A DNA stretch of 64,000 nt from Mycobacterium kyogaense (GTDB lineage Bacteria > Actinomycetota > Actinomycetes > Mycobacteriales > Mycobacteriaceae). The stretch is taken from contig NZ_QJUA01000007.1 of NCBI RefSeq assembly GCF_003254575.1, positions 109,259 through 173,258 of the forward strand. Reading direction: 5' to 3'. The position numbers and the translations under genes were made by a program. Shown piece after piece: positions 8,904-17,373 of this stretch. The notes below the pieces were generated by a model that saw only the letters and a list, made by a program, of their open reading frames with translations, made no database searches and was not told where the DNA came from. How positions within the stretch are numbered: the stretch's first letter is position 1; every line of letters begins with the position of its first letter.

Positions 8904-9110
8904 GTCCTCGTCTGCCGCGGCGCGTTGCCTGCGGCGATGGCTGGTGTCGCAGAGCGGATAGGTCTTCGAGCGACGGCATGCGCAGATGGCCACCATGAAC
9001 CTGTCCGACTCCACGACCGAACCGTCCGGGAGTTCCACGCGCACAGGACCTTCCACCATCACCGGGCCGCCGGGCACGACGCGCACGGTGCGCGCCAATG
9101 GCTCTGTCAC
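8880..9110 (-). CDS. CDGSH-type [2Fe-2S] protein
   Basis: A 76-residue iron-sulfur protein of the mitoNEET/CDGSH class. The 3Cys-1His ligand set is intact: C43, C45, C54 and H58 in CACRRSKTYPLCDTSH, with Thr replacing the usual Gly in the name-giving motif. The remainder is a small beta sandwich (PVRVELPDGSVV). The GTG at 9110 overlaps the methyltransferase stop by 4 bases, so the pair is translationally coupled. The 3' end runs 24 bases into the heme-oxygenase-like gene on the other strand. It probably acts as an electron-transfer or cluster-transfer partner in the cytoplasm (inference). Confidence 0.85.
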   Translation of the reverse strand: MTEPLARTVRVVPGGPVMVEGPVRVELPDGSVVESDRFMVAICACRRSKTYPLCDTSHRRRQRAAADEDSVQSAAE

Positions 9111-9793
9111 GGTGCGTCCGCCCGGATCACGATGATGCGTTCCATCGTGGCACCCTGCGGCAGCAGACCCACGCTCATCAACCAGTCGGCCCGCGCCGAC
9201 ATCACCGGGCCGAACGGAATCATCTGCTGGGCAACGATATCGGCGGCCAGGCCTTCGCGGCGCAACGCCGTCACTGTCTGCTCGGCATTCGAGCACTCCG
9301 AGTGCACGATCAGCATCGTGCCACCCTCGGCGAGCAGGTGCGGCGCGGCGGTGCACATCGGATCCAGCACCAATCGTCCGTCGGCGCCGGCATTCCATGC
9401 CTGCGACGGCCCGGCATCAGCCGGGATCTCGTCGGTGTCGTCGACCGGCGCCTGGGGCACGTATGGCGGGTTGGCCAGCACCAGATCGAATGGTCCGAAT
9501 TCCCTTGCGCGTGCCCAGGACCCGCGATGCACGGCCAGGTTCGCACCGGCGGCGGTCGCGCTGCGCCGGGCATGGGCCACGGCCGTGGGGCAGATGTCGA
9601 ATGCGGTCACCTCGGCCGCATCGGCCTGCGCGGCGGCCAGAGCCACCACTCCGCTACCGGTACACAGATCGGCCACCTTCGCGCCGGGGGCGAGCCCAGC
9701 GGCGATCATCACGTCGGTCAGCAGATGCGAATCTTCCTGCGGCGGATAGACTCCAGCCTCAGTGGTGCCGAGATCGGTGTATGCGGTGGTCAC
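9107..9793 (-). CDS. HemK2/MTQ2-like class I methyltransferase
   Basis: SAM-dependent methyltransferase of the HemK/PrmC superfamily, 228 residues, probably modifying the amide nitrogen of Gln or Asn in a protein. SAM motif I reads ADLCTGSGVVALAAA, and the catalytic NPPY is present in LANPPYVPQ. It lacks the N-terminal helical domain of PrmC, which fits the shorter HemK2 type. The GTG at 9793 is supported by AAGGAG 6 bases upstream. It leads the two-gene transcript with the CDGSH protein. Confidence 0.82.
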   Translation of the reverse strand: MTTAYTDLGTTEAGVYPPQEDSHLLTDVMIAAGLAPGAKVADLCTGSGVVALAAAQADAAEVTAFDICPTAVAHARRSATAAGANLAVHRGSWARAREFGPFDLVLANPPYVPQAPVDDTDEIPADAGPSQAWNAGADGRLVLDPMCTAAPHLLAEGGTMLIVHSECSNAEQTVTALRREGLAADIVAQQMIPFGPVMSARADWLMSVGLLPQGATMERIIVIRADAP

Positions 9794-9941
9794 GTGCGCT
9801 CCTTGCCGACGATGACGACACCGGGGGCGGCATCGCCCCAAATTGATGCCCTCTCTTGAACCGGTCAAACTTCTGTTTGTCGTGACATGGCGCGGGAATC
9901 CGCTGCGCGGCTGTGACAACCACCGACAGAGAGGGCTCATC

Positions 9942-10196
9942 ATGACCATCTGCGCGACGTGCGGAAACGACTACGACAAGGCATTCACCGTGACATGGCC
10001 GGACGGCCGGTCAGCGACGTTCGACAGCATCGAGTGCGCCAGCATGCAGGTGGCGCTCGAGTGCGGCCATTGCGGTTGCCGGATTCTCGGCCACGGCATC
10101 GAGACCGACGAGGGCATCTTCTGTTGCGCGCACTGCGCCCGCAAAGACACCAACGCCGACGTCAACGACCGTTACCCGGTGCCTGCCGGGGCGTGA
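9942..10196 (+). CDS. Small Cys-rich metal-binding protein
   Basis: 84 residues with nine Cys (positions 4, 7, 32, 41, 44, 46, 61, 62, 65) and nearby His. They are arranged as CATC, ECGHCGC and FCCAHC, which suggests two zinc-binding knuckles of TRASH or zinc-ribbon style. The start ATG has GAGGG 6-7 bases upstream. Zinc or copper handling, or a role as a metal-bound adaptor, is plausible; no specific family is certain. It is divergent from the methyltransferase and ends 4 bases before the convergent cutinase stop. Confidence 0.65.
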   Translation: MTICATCGNDYDKAFTVTWPDGRSATFDSIECASMQVALECGHCGCRILGHGIETDEGIFCCAHCARKDTNADVNDRYPVPAGA

Positions 10197-10200
10197 TGCT

Positions 10201-10905
10201 CTACAGCCGACCGACGGCGTACGCCGCTCCCTCGTTGACCATCCCGTTGACCGGGTACAGGGCGTGCGCCACGGTCGGGCCGCCATCGGGGGCGCCGTCG
10301 CAGATCGTGTCGCCCTGCGCGCACAACTGCAGCGTCTTGTCCTCGTACCGCGGACCGATCGTGATGGCCGGGGCGCCATAGCGTTCCAGGAACGTCCCCG
10401 ACGGAGTCCCGAACAGCACCACCGCGGCCACGTGATCGGCGACCGCCGGCGGCATTGGACGTGGCGCTATCGCGGTCGGCACCATGGCCGGGACCACATC
10501 GGAGGTCGTGAATCCCGACACCAGCGCACCCTGCGAGTAGCCACCGAGCACCATGCGGGTGTTCGGACAGTTCGCCGCCATGGCCTGGACGTGACCGGCC
10601 TCGTCGTTGATGCCGTCGATCACGGTCTGAGCGATTTCGGTGCGGGCCGAGAAGTTGTTGGATGCCGCGTAGTTCACCGCGTACACGCCGACCGTGCGGG
10701 GCGCGGCCTGCGCACGCACGGCATCGACGAACGCCTGTCCGACATTGCCGACACCCGGCGCTTCACTTGTTCCGCGCGCGAACACCACCTCGACATCCGG
10801 ACATTCCTGGGCGGCTGCCGTCGGAGCAGCGGCAGCGCCCCCCGACACGGCGGCGGTAGCAGCGATCAACGTTGCGGCGGCTCGGGCCCACTGTCGACGT
10901 GTCAT
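10201..10905 (-). CDS. Secreted cutinase-family serine esterase
   Basis: 234-residue exported lipase/esterase of the mycobacterial cutinase-like (Culp) family. A basic N-terminus (MTRRQWARAAA) and a hydrophobic Ala-rich stretch to about residue 32 form the signal peptide. The nucleophile S124 is in GGYSQGA. The Asp (D203 in GDTICDG) and His (H214 in PTVAHALY) complete the triad. Cys pairs C35/C113 and C195/C202 match the family disulfides. The ATG at 10905 is chosen because GAGGAA lies 6-7 bases upstream. Probably acts on lipids or esters outside the cell. Confidence 0.92.
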   Translation of the reverse strand: MTRRQWARAAATLIAATAAVSGGAAAAPTAAAQECPDVEVVFARGTSEAPGVGNVGQAFVDAVRAQAAPRTVGVYAVNYAASNNFSARTEIAQTVIDGINDEAGHVQAMAANCPNTRMVLGGYSQGALVSGFTTSDVVPAMVPTAIAPRPMPPAVADHVAAVVLFGTPSGTFLERYGAPAITIGPRYEDKTLQLCAQGDTICDGAPDGGPTVAHALYPVNGMVNEGAAYAVGRL

Positions 10906-10992
10906 CAAGGATTCCTCTCTGGGACTGACGCGCGGTCAGTGGCGCCAGTTCAGCTGTACCCCCGTCGTTGCTGAGCAAACGGCGCTGTCGGT

Positions 10993-10998
10993 TACGGT
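10993..10998 (+). promoter_or_regulatory. Leaderless-type -10 element
   Basis: TACGGT ends exactly 6 bases before the ATG at 11005, the usual geometry for a mycobacterial leaderless transcript. No ribosome-binding site precedes this start. Confidence 0.55.
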
Positions 10999-11004
10999 CG
11001 ACGC

Positions 11005-11292
11005 ATGTCTGACGCCGACCCCTTTTCCGATCCGACGTCCACGGACCCCATCGACGACGTCGCGCCCGGTGACATCGTCACCGCCGACCGCGGCGACGGC
11101 GAGCGGCAGTACAAGGTGGTGCACATCGTTGCCGACGACGAGGGCTATCTCGTGACGCTCGAGGACGACGGTGACGGTGAGACGTTTCAGCAACGATTCG
11201 CCGCCGGGACCCGGGTCACCCGCTCACTGGAGTCCAAGTGGGAGTCGGCGCAGAGTCCGACCCCGCATGCTGACGGACCGGAGTCGGCCTGA
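11005..11292 (+). CDS. Small acidic conserved hypothetical protein
   Basis: 95 residues, with acidic, probably unstructured ends and a central beta-rich core (DIVTADRGDGERQYKVVHIV, then YLVTLEDDGDGETFQQRF). The core could be a small SH3-like or KOW-like barrel. No catalytic motif, signal or membrane segment. The start is supported by the leaderless -10 element just upstream. I do not recognise a function. Confidence 0.65.
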   Translation: MSDADPFSDPTSTDPIDDVAPGDIVTADRGDGERQYKVVHIVADDEGYLVTLEDDGDGETFQQRFAAGTRVTRSLESKWESAQSPTPHADGPESA

Positions 11293-11358
11293 GCATCGGC
11301 GGGATTCGATCCCCGGCCAGCGGGTAACCGCCCGCACAGCCGACGAAAGGACGCCACC

Positions 11359-11916
11359 ATGCCCAACGAGCTGAACGGCCGCCGAATCGCTTTCCTCGCC
11401 ACCGACGGAGTGGAGAAGGTCGAACTCGAGCGGCCCCGCGATGCCGTCACCGAGGCCGGTGGTCGCGTCGAGTTGCTGTCGCTCAGCGACGGCGACATCG
11501 ACGCGCGCAACCACGACCTCGAACCGGCGGGAACCATCGAGGTCGACCGGCTGGTCAGTGACGCCGGCGTGGACGAGTACGACGCACTCGTCATCCCCGG
11601 CGGCACCGTCAACGGCGACAAGCTGCGCCTCGACGAGACGGCCGTCGCCTTCGTCGGCGAATTCGTCCGATCCGGAAAACCGGTGGCCGCGATCTGCCAC
11701 GCGCCGTGGGTGCTTCTCGAAGCCGGCGTCGTCGCGGACCGGACGCTGACCTCCTACCCCAGTCTGCGCACCGATCTGCGCAACGCGGGTGCGACGGTCG
11801 TCGACCAAGAGGTCTGCGTCGACGGCAACCTGATCACCAGCCGCTCACCCGACGATCTGCCGGCCTTCTGCCAGACCATCACCGATCGTTTCGCCGAAAC
11901 CCCGGCACACACCTGA
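11359..11916 (+). CDS. DJ-1/PfpI-family protein (class I glutamine amidotransferase-like)
   Basis: 185 residues of the PfpI/YraA type, linked to stress protection and protein or glyoxal repair. The reactive Cys C113 sits in the nucleophile elbow AICHAPW with H114 following, and the conserved Glu appears in DGVEKVELERP. The ATG has GAAAGGA 7-8 bases upstream. It follows the small acidic protein gene by 66 bases, possibly on its own transcript. Confidence 0.87.
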   Translation: MPNELNGRRIAFLATDGVEKVELERPRDAVTEAGGRVELLSLSDGDIDARNHDLEPAGTIEVDRLVSDAGVDEYDALVIPGGTVNGDKLRLDETAVAFVGEFVRSGKPVAAICHAPWVLLEAGVVADRTLTSYPSLRTDLRNAGATVVDQEVCVDGNLITSRSPDDLPAFCQTITDRFAETPAHT

Positions 11917-11962
11917 GGCTGACCCGAAGTTTCAACCCTCCCGCGGCGGTTAACTGCCCGCA

Positions 11963-12469
11963 ATGACGGCGCCACCCCTCTCGGACAGCTGGAATCGCGA
12001 GCAGCGGTCAGAGAGTCCGACGCAACGGCTCGACCGCAACTGGCTGTGCCTCCTGCACGAGTTGCGCGTCGTGTTGACCGGGGTGCAGCTACTCACCGGG
12101 TTCCTCCTCACGCTGCCTTTCCAGCAACGCTTCGCGTCGCTCGACCCAGGCATGCATCACCTGTATCTGGCCACTGTGTCCTGCTCGATCGTTGCCACCG
12201 CACTGTTGACAGCACCGGTGGCCCTGCACCGCTTCGTATTTCGCCGGCACATGCTGGCGTGGTTGGTCCTCGTATCGCACCGGATCACGGTCCTCGGACT
12301 GCTCTTGCTCGGCGTGGCGGTGTCCGGTGTCGCCACGTTACTGTTCGAGGTGCTGGCAGGGTTCACCGCCGGAGTGATCGCGGGAACGACCACCGTGGCG
12401 GCGTCGACGGCGCTCTGGGTCGCGCTACCCCTAGCCGTCCGACGAGGCACCTACGCAGACCGGCTCTAG
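11963..12469 (+). CDS. DUF6328-like four-helix membrane protein
   Basis: 168 residues. A hydrophilic N-terminus of about 30 residues is followed by four hydrophobic segments at about 33-55, 70-90, 98-122 and 128-155. This resembles the actinobacterial DUF6328 family, typified by an N-terminal RLDRNWLCLLHELRVVLTGVQ-type helix. No transport or enzymatic motif is recognisable. Located 46 bases after the PfpI gene. Confidence 0.68.
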   Translation: MTAPPLSDSWNREQRSESPTQRLDRNWLCLLHELRVVLTGVQLLTGFLLTLPFQQRFASLDPGMHHLYLATVSCSIVATALLTAPVALHRFVFRRHMLAWLVLVSHRITVLGLLLLGVAVSGVATLLFEVLAGFTAGVIAGTTTVAASTALWVALPLAVRRGTYADRL

Positions 12470-12537
12470 GCATGTCGAATTGGTGACCTCCATGCCACCG
12501 GACGCATAGGCCATCTGCCCGAGGGTAGGCCGATCGC

Positions 12538-12924
12538 ATGCATGAACTGACGAAGCACTTCATCGACGCGCTGACCCGACTCCACGAAAGCCGTGACGTG
12601 GAGCCGCTGGTCGAGCTGTTCGCCGACGAAGCGACGCTGACCAAGGCCGGCCTACCCCACGGCCAGCACGGCAAGGACGGCGCACGGACCTTCTGGACGC
12701 AGTACCGTGACGTCTTCGACGACCTGTCGTCCGACTTCTCGCACACCGTCACCGAGGACGGCATCGCGTACCTGGAGTGGAGTTCGACGGGGACGCTGCG
12801 CGACGGCAGCGACTTCCGCTACGACGGGGTCAGCGTGCTCGAAGGTGACGACGAGTCGATCTCGGCGTTCCGCACCTACTACGACACGGCCGCCTTCCTG
12901 CACGCGGAGAAGCGCAGCAACTGA
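12538..12924 (+). CDS. SnoaL/NTF2-like protein
   Basis: 128 residues with the cone-shaped alpha/beta fold pattern of SnoaL-like proteins: an N-terminal helix, LVELFADEATL, the strand AYLEWSSTGTLRDGSDF and a final FRTYYDTAAF strand. Members include isomerases, hydrolases and binding proteins, so no reaction is assigned. It is 12 bases upstream of the enoyl-CoA hydratase gene and probably in the same transcript. Confidence 0.75.
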   Translation: MHELTKHFIDALTRLHESRDVEPLVELFADEATLTKAGLPHGQHGKDGARTFWTQYRDVFDDLSSDFSHTVTEDGIAYLEWSSTGTLRDGSDFRYDGVSVLEGDDESISAFRTYYDTAAFLHAEKRSN

Positions 12925-12936
12925 CACAGTGACGGC

Positions 12937-13710
12937 ATGAGCCTGGTGACCTACGAGCTCCGCGATCACGTCGCCACGATCACGCTGAACCGGCCCGAGG
13001 CGGGCAACGCCATCAACGGTGCGTTGCGACAGGAACTCAACGCGGCGTGGAACCGGTTCCGCGACGACGAAGATGCGTGGGTGGGCATCCTCGCCTCCAC
13101 CGGCCGGATCTTCTGCGCCGGCGCCGATCTGAAGGACGGCGAGGGAGCGGTCGGGACGTTCGGCGGCACGTTCTGGGAGAAGCCGACGATCAACTCCTTC
13201 GAAAGCGGCATGGAGTTGTTCAAGCCGACCATCGCGGCCGTGCAGGGGCCGTGCCTGGGCTACGGGCTCACCGGAGTTCTGTTCTGCGACTTCGTGATTG
13301 CGAGCACCGAAGCAACGTTCGCCTTCCCCGAGGTGACGATCGGCGTGCCCACGATCGTCGGCGCGATCCGGTTGCCGCGGCGACTGCGCTGGGCCGATGC
13401 GATGGAACTGCTGCTGACGGGTAAGCCGATGGCGGCCGAGCGGGCGAAGGAGGTCGGACTTGTCTGGAGGCTGGTCGAACCCGACGAGCTCCTGCCCGCG
13501 GCGCAGGAATGGGCGCGAACGCTGACCGAGGCGGCGCCGCTGGCTCAGCGGGCCACCAAGGAAGTGGCATGGCGCACCGCCGACATGGGGTGGATCGAGT
13601 CGGTCCGCTTCGGCGAGGTGATGCGCAAGGTGGTCGGCGCGACAGCCGATGTCGCCGAGGGGATTTCGGCCTGGCGGGAGAAGCGGCGCCCGCAGTGGAA
13701 GGCGCGGTGA
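12937..13710 (+). CDS. Enoyl-CoA hydratase/isomerase family protein
   Basis: 257-residue crotonase-fold enzyme acting on acyl-CoA thioesters. The N-terminal strand ATITLNRPEAGNAIN, the first oxyanion loop (FCAGADLKDG) and the second (CLGYGLTGVLFCDF) are present, together with the C-terminal helical region (QRATKEVAW). One hydratase Glu appears in the FPEVTIGVP stretch. The position of the other catalytic Glu is not obvious, so isomerase or hydrolase activity is possible. Its stop codon lies inside a GTGACATGTCAC palindrome. Confidence 0.87.
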   Translation: MSLVTYELRDHVATITLNRPEAGNAINGALRQELNAAWNRFRDDEDAWVGILASTGRIFCAGADLKDGEGAVGTFGGTFWEKPTINSFESGMELFKPTIAAVQGPCLGYGLTGVLFCDFVIASTEATFAFPEVTIGVPTIVGAIRLPRRLRWADAMELLLTGKPMAAERAKEVGLVWRLVEPDELLPAAQEWARTLTEAAPLAQRATKEVAWRTADMGWIESVRFGEVMRKVVGATADVAEGISAWREKRRPQWKAR

Positions 13711-13738
13711 CATGTCACGACGGGCATCAAGACGGGCA

Positions 13739-14923
13739 TCACGACGGGCGGGGTCGGCCGGTCAGACTGCGGATCGTGGCGATCTCCGCCGGCCGGTAGG
13801 GTTCGCCGTCCCTCCCGAGGAGGTCGTGGAACCACGGCTGCGGTTCGGTGGTGTAGGGCCGATCCCACGAATCCCACGGAAAGTACGTCTGCGTCTTTCC
13901 GGCCGTCAGACCCCACGCATATGCTGCGACGTTGCGGCGCTTGGTGATCGGCAGGATGTTCTCGACGGTGCAGTCCAGCGAACGCGCCATGTACTCGGTA
14001 CACAGCAGCGGGCGGCCGGTGAACGCGAGCTCGCTGATGCGGGCGTCGAAACCGACGGGGTTGTCGTAGCTGTGGAACGAGATCACGTCGGACTGGTCGA
14101 GCTGGATGCCCGCGATCTCGCTGCGCAGCCGCGCATCGCCCCACACGCCGTCCCACACACCGCTCGTCAGCGGATGGATGGTGCCGACGGAGCGCGCCCA
14201 GCGGAACACCTGCGGCAGGAGGTCGGCCACCAGCGCCAGCTTGTCGGCGCGCTCGGTGTCCCGGTACTGCTTGGCGGGGTTGTCGGGTTCGTTCCACAGA
14301 TCCCATCCGAGGATGCGCCGGTCGCCGCGGAACCGGGTGAGGACGCCGACGACGTAGTCGTGCAGCACGCGCTTGTAGCGCCGGTCGTCCAGATTCTCCG
14401 CGCCGGGGCTCTGCACCCAGCGGGAGTTGTGCACCCCCGGGCGCGGTGCGGGCTGCTTGCCGAGCGCCGGCAGCGGATCCCAGCAGGAGTCGAACAGAAC
14501 GAACAGCGGACGTATCCCGTGGCGTGAGGCGATGTCGACCACCTGACCGACACGACGCAGGAACCCCGTCGGGTCCTGGATCCACAGCAGGTCATGGAGG
14601 AAGACCCGCACGGTGTTCAGCCCGGCCAGGCTGGCCAGCCGCAGCTCGGCGTCTATGCGCCGCGGGTCGAACGTCCCGGGCTGGAACATCTCCAACTGGT
14701 TGACCGCATTGCCGGCGATGTAGTTGGCGCCCACCAGCCAGTCCTGCTGCTGATACCACCGCCCGGCACGGTCGGCCGACCAGCGCCCGTCGTCGGCCGA
14801 TGCTCGTGGCACCGGGGTCAGCGTCATCGCCGCAGCTGCGAGCAGGGGTGCCTTGAGCGCGGTGCGGCGGCGCAGTGCGCCTCCGCGGGCGACGGAGCTC
14901 ACCTGCGCGGTCGGGCGAGTCAA
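13739..14923 (-). CDS. Exported cellulase-like glycoside hydrolase (GH5-like)
   Basis: 394 residues from a TTG at 14923, chosen because GAAGGA lies 7 bases upstream. An Arg-rich N-terminus (RRRTALKAPLL) and an Ala-rich segment ending in PRASA form an export signal, possibly Tat. The TIM-barrel part carries the acid/base Glu in GWDLWNEPDNP (about residue 210) and the nucleophile Glu in LLCTEYMAR (about residue 308), both as in clan GH-A. A beta-mannan, glucan or related glycan is the likely substrate class; the exact one is unknown. It converges on the enoyl-CoA hydratase gene. Confidence 0.8.
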   Translation of the reverse strand: MTRPTAQVSSVARGGALRRRTALKAPLLAAAAMTLTPVPRASADDGRWSADRAGRWYQQQDWLVGANYIAGNAVNQLEMFQPGTFDPRRIDAELRLASLAGLNTVRVFLHDLLWIQDPTGFLRRVGQVVDIASRHGIRPLFVLFDSCWDPLPALGKQPAPRPGVHNSRWVQSPGAENLDDRRYKRVLHDYVVGVLTRFRGDRRILGWDLWNEPDNPAKQYRDTERADKLALVADLLPQVFRWARSVGTIHPLTSGVWDGVWGDARLRSEIAGIQLDQSDVISFHSYDNPVGFDARISELAFTGRPLLCTEYMARSLDCTVENILPITKRRNVAAYAWGLTAGKTQTYFPWDSWDRPYTTEPQPWFHDLLGRDGEPYRPAEIATIRSLTGRPRPS

Positions 14924-15102
14924 GGCATCATCCTTCGACGGGAGAACCGGGGCATGGGACAGGGCAGGACACGGCCAGCCGCCCAGTGTATCGATCTGCG
15001 GGCACCTGCTGTTACGCCGAACATCAAGCCGCACTGGCGATTTCGCTCAGTGGACAGGACGGGTGGTCGATGCCCGTGCCGGTACTGTGCTATGCAGTTC
15101 GG

Positions 15103-16356
15103 GTGACGCCCGCGCGCGAAGACACCATCGACGACCGCCCCCGCGGCGCCGTGGGGTTGATGTTCGACCGCGTCTTCGGCGCGCTGTTCTGGGGCAAGAT
15201 CTTCTCTGTCGTCGCCGTGTGGACGCATGGCATCGTCGCGGCGATCGTCATCTACGACGCCACCCGCTCCGCGCTGATGGTCGGCATGGTGGGCGTCGCC
15301 CAGTTCGGGCCGCAGCTGCTGCTCACCCCGACCAGCGGCAAGTGGGCAGACACCGGCAACCCGGTCCGCCAGATCCTGCTCGGCCGGGTGTTCTGCGCGA
15401 CGGGCTCCGGCGTGGTGGCCGGGTGGCTGTTCACCGCGCCGTCGGCGGACGGCACGGCGGCAGCGGTCGCCGTGCTACTCGGCTCGCTGCTCGTCGGCTT
15501 CGGGTTCGCCGTCGGTGGCCCGGCGATGCAGTCGATCGTGCCCAGCTTGATTCGGGACGGGGAACTGTCCACCGCGATGGCGCTCAACAGCATGCCGATG
15601 ACGATCGGCCGCATCCTCGGCCCGGCCGCGGGCGCATACCTGGCCGCCCACCTGGGACCGGCGTACGCCTTCGCCGCGAGCGCGGCTCTGCATCTGGTGT
15701 TCGCGGCGTTCCTGATCGTGGTGCGCTTCCCGGTCCCACCTGCTCGCAGCTCGGGCACGGACTACAGGGTGCGGGTCGCGGTCCGCTACGTGATGGGCGA
15801 TCGCCGGCTCCTGCTGGCTCTGATCGCGGTCGCGGTGGTCGGTGTCGCGTCGGACTCGTCGATCACCCTCACCCCGTCGGTGGCCGCGGCGCTCGGCGGG
15901 GACGCCCGCATGGTCGGCATGCTGTCGGCGATCTTCGGGATCGGCGCCGCGGCGGGGATGGCGCTGCTCGCCGGGCTGCGCGGCCGCATCGTGGCCGACC
16001 GCGTGTCCGTACTGGGCTTGTGGGGCATGGCGGCCGGTTGTGCGGTGCTGGCGATGGGCTCGGTGACGGCCGTCGCCGTAGCTGGGTTCGCGCTGGCCGG
16101 ACTGGGCTTCGGGTGGGCGATGACCGGGCTCGGGACGGTTGTGCAGGAGCAGGCCCCCGAGGAGCTGCGCGGTCGGATCATGGCGCTGTGGCTCGTCGGG
16201 TTTCTCGGGTCGCGCCCGATCGCGGCGGCGGTGCTGGGCGGCACCGCCGACGCGCTGAACGTTTACGCCGCGTTCGGGGTCGCCGCCGTGCTGTGCGTCA
16301 TCGTCTCGGTGTTGTGCCGGCCGGGGCAGATGACCTCGGCACCGCGCTCCGACTAA
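15103..16356 (+). CDS. MFS transporter, EntS-like drug or siderophore exporter type
   Basis: 417 residues with about 12 hydrophobic segments and the MFS loop after TM2 (TPTSGKWADTGN) repeated in the second half (ELRGRIMAL). The layout matches MFS_3/EntS-like exporters. The start is chosen at GTG 15103, which follows a TATGCA -10-like element by 6 bases; ATG 15070 is the alternative. Its stop overlaps the end of the convergent hemophore gene by 4 bases. Siderophore or drug efflux is inferred from fold only. Confidence 0.82.
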   Translation: MTPAREDTIDDRPRGAVGLMFDRVFGALFWGKIFSVVAVWTHGIVAAIVIYDATRSALMVGMVGVAQFGPQLLLTPTSGKWADTGNPVRQILLGRVFCATGSGVVAGWLFTAPSADGTAAAVAVLLGSLLVGFGFAVGGPAMQSIVPSLIRDGELSTAMALNSMPMTIGRILGPAAGAYLAAHLGPAYAFAASAALHLVFAAFLIVVRFPVPPARSSGTDYRVRVAVRYVMGDRRLLLALIAVAVVGVASDSSITLTPSVAAALGGDARMVGMLSAIFGIGAAAGMALLAGLRGRIVADRVSVLGLWGMAAGCAVLAMGSVTAVAVAGFALAGLGFGWAMTGLGTVVQEQAPEELRGRIMALWLVGFLGSRPIAAAVLGGTADALNVYAAFGVAAVLCVIVSVLCRPGQMTSAPRSD

Positions 16357-16694
16357 CCGCAGCGGGCGCGGAAGTCGACCGAGGGCTGCCGGATCGCGCG
16401 CAGCGCATCGCCGACGTCCGGGCGGGCGGCTATGTAGCTCTCCACCTCGGTCTTCATCTCGTCACGATTCTTCCCTCGGAGACCGGTGAAGAAGTCGTTC
16501 ACGTCCGGGTGGGTGAACAGATAGGCCGAGGTGGATGCGGTGACGCCGGCCATCACACCGGCCAGATCGGCAGCGGTGCAGTTCGGCGGCGGGGGTGGCG
16601 GCGCAGGCTGCGCGGACGCCGGGGCCGCGACGGCCAGCAGCGCCGCTGCCGGTGCGATCGCTGTCAGCGCGGCACGGGTGAGGAAGGTGCTCAT
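16353..16694 (-). CDS. Hemophore-related secreted protein
   Basis: 113 residues: a cleavable signal peptide (FLTRAALTAIAPAAALLA, ending in ASAQ), a Pro-run linker (PPPPPP), then a helical domain with two Cys (about residues 39 and 112) that could pair. The pattern NCTAADLAGVMAGV, YLFTHPDVNDFF and the RCG-type ending is typical of mycobacterial heme-binding hemophore family members such as Rv0203-like proteins. Heme capture outside the membrane is known for the family and inferred here. Two more secreted proteins lie directly upstream on the same strand. Confidence 0.83.
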   Translation of the reverse strand: MSTFLTRAALTAIAPAAALLAVAAPASAQPAPPPPPPNCTAADLAGVMAGVTASTSAYLFTHPDVNDFFTGLRGKNRDEMKTEVESYIAARPDVGDALRAIRQPSVDFRARCG

Positions 16695-16710
16695 GGTGCT
16701 CCTGTCGGAT

Positions 16711-16980
16711 TCAGTTACGGCCGGGCGTGAAGATGATCGAAAGGCCGCCGTCGTTGCAGTACCAGTCGTATTCGCAGGGGTAGGGCCACATCGGCCCGGT
16801 GTCGAGCGTTCCGGGACCCTGCCCGTTGTTCGTGCCGCGCACGCTGCCCTGCGAACAGACCGTGGTGCCGTTGGAGCTCACGCACTCCGCGCCGGCCGGC
16901 GGTGCGGCGCCCATCGCGCCGGCGATCAGGGCAGCCGGCGCGCACAGCGCCGCGGCGGCCCGCAGCCTAGACACAGCCAC
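16711..16980 (-). CDS. Small secreted protein of unknown function
   Basis: 89 residues with a signal peptide (LRAAAALCAPAALIAGAMG, ending near AGAE) and a short mature chain with four Cys (CVSSNGTTVC and CEYDWYC), probably two disulfides. The start GTG at 16980 overlaps the end of the upstream secreted-protein gene by 14 bases; a second GTG six bases in is also possible. It lies 16 bases upstream of the hemophore gene, so the three secreted proteins are probably one transcript. Confidence 0.65.
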   Translation of the reverse strand: MAVSRLRAAAALCAPAALIAGAMGAAPPAGAECVSSNGTTVCSQGSVRGTNNGQGPGTLDTGPMWPYPCEYDWYCNDGGLSIIFTPGRN

Positions 16981-17263
16981 TCACGCTGATCCGGCGGCCG
17001 ACGCTCGCGCACACATTGACATTCGGTGGAGGCGGCGGTGGTGCCGCGTAATCCTCGGGCAGCGGCGCGTAGGCCCCTGGAGGCGGTACCCAGGGCGCGA
17101 CCGCGTCGGCGATATTGCCGCAACCGCTCACCGAGACGAACCGGCCGCCCACGCTGCCGCACACGTCGGCCGACGCAGCGGGTGCACAGACCATGCTGCT
17201 CAGCAACGTCGCGCCCAGTCCGGCCAACACGCCAACACGGCGATGACTCCGCAGGTGCTTCAC
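16967..17263 (-). CDS. Small secreted protein with duplicated Cys motif
   Basis: 98 residues: a basic N-terminus and hydrophobic signal (VGVLAGLGATLLSSMVCA, ending ASAD), then two copies of a short motif, CGSVGGRFVSVSGC and CASVGRRISVSGC, separated by a Pro/Ala/Tyr-rich linker with a six-Pro run. The repeat suggests two small disulfide loops joined by a flexible spacer. The function is unknown. First gene of a three-gene leftward run of secreted proteins. Confidence 0.65.
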   Translation of the reverse strand: MKHLRSHRRVGVLAGLGATLLSSMVCAPAASADVCGSVGGRFVSVSGCGNIADAVAPWVPPPGAYAPLPEDYAAPPPPPPNVNVCASVGRRISVSGCV

Positions 17264-17373
17264 ACGTGAGATTCTGACGCTGCCGTCAGCCTCCGTCTAC
17301 ATTTCGCGCGCATCGGTGACGTAATGCCCTTCGGCTACCGTGCGGATGCGAGACATGCGCATCTGGAGGGTCG

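Noticed and set aside
13720..13752. Short ACGGGCATCA direct repeats after the enoyl-CoA hydratase
   Set aside because: Only two to three imperfect 10-base copies, lying over the start of the GH5-like gene's 3' end; no clear function.
14853..16730. 625-codon open frame overlapping the MFS gene
   Set aside because: Arg/Gly-rich sequence without family features, in another frame of a clear 12-helix transporter.
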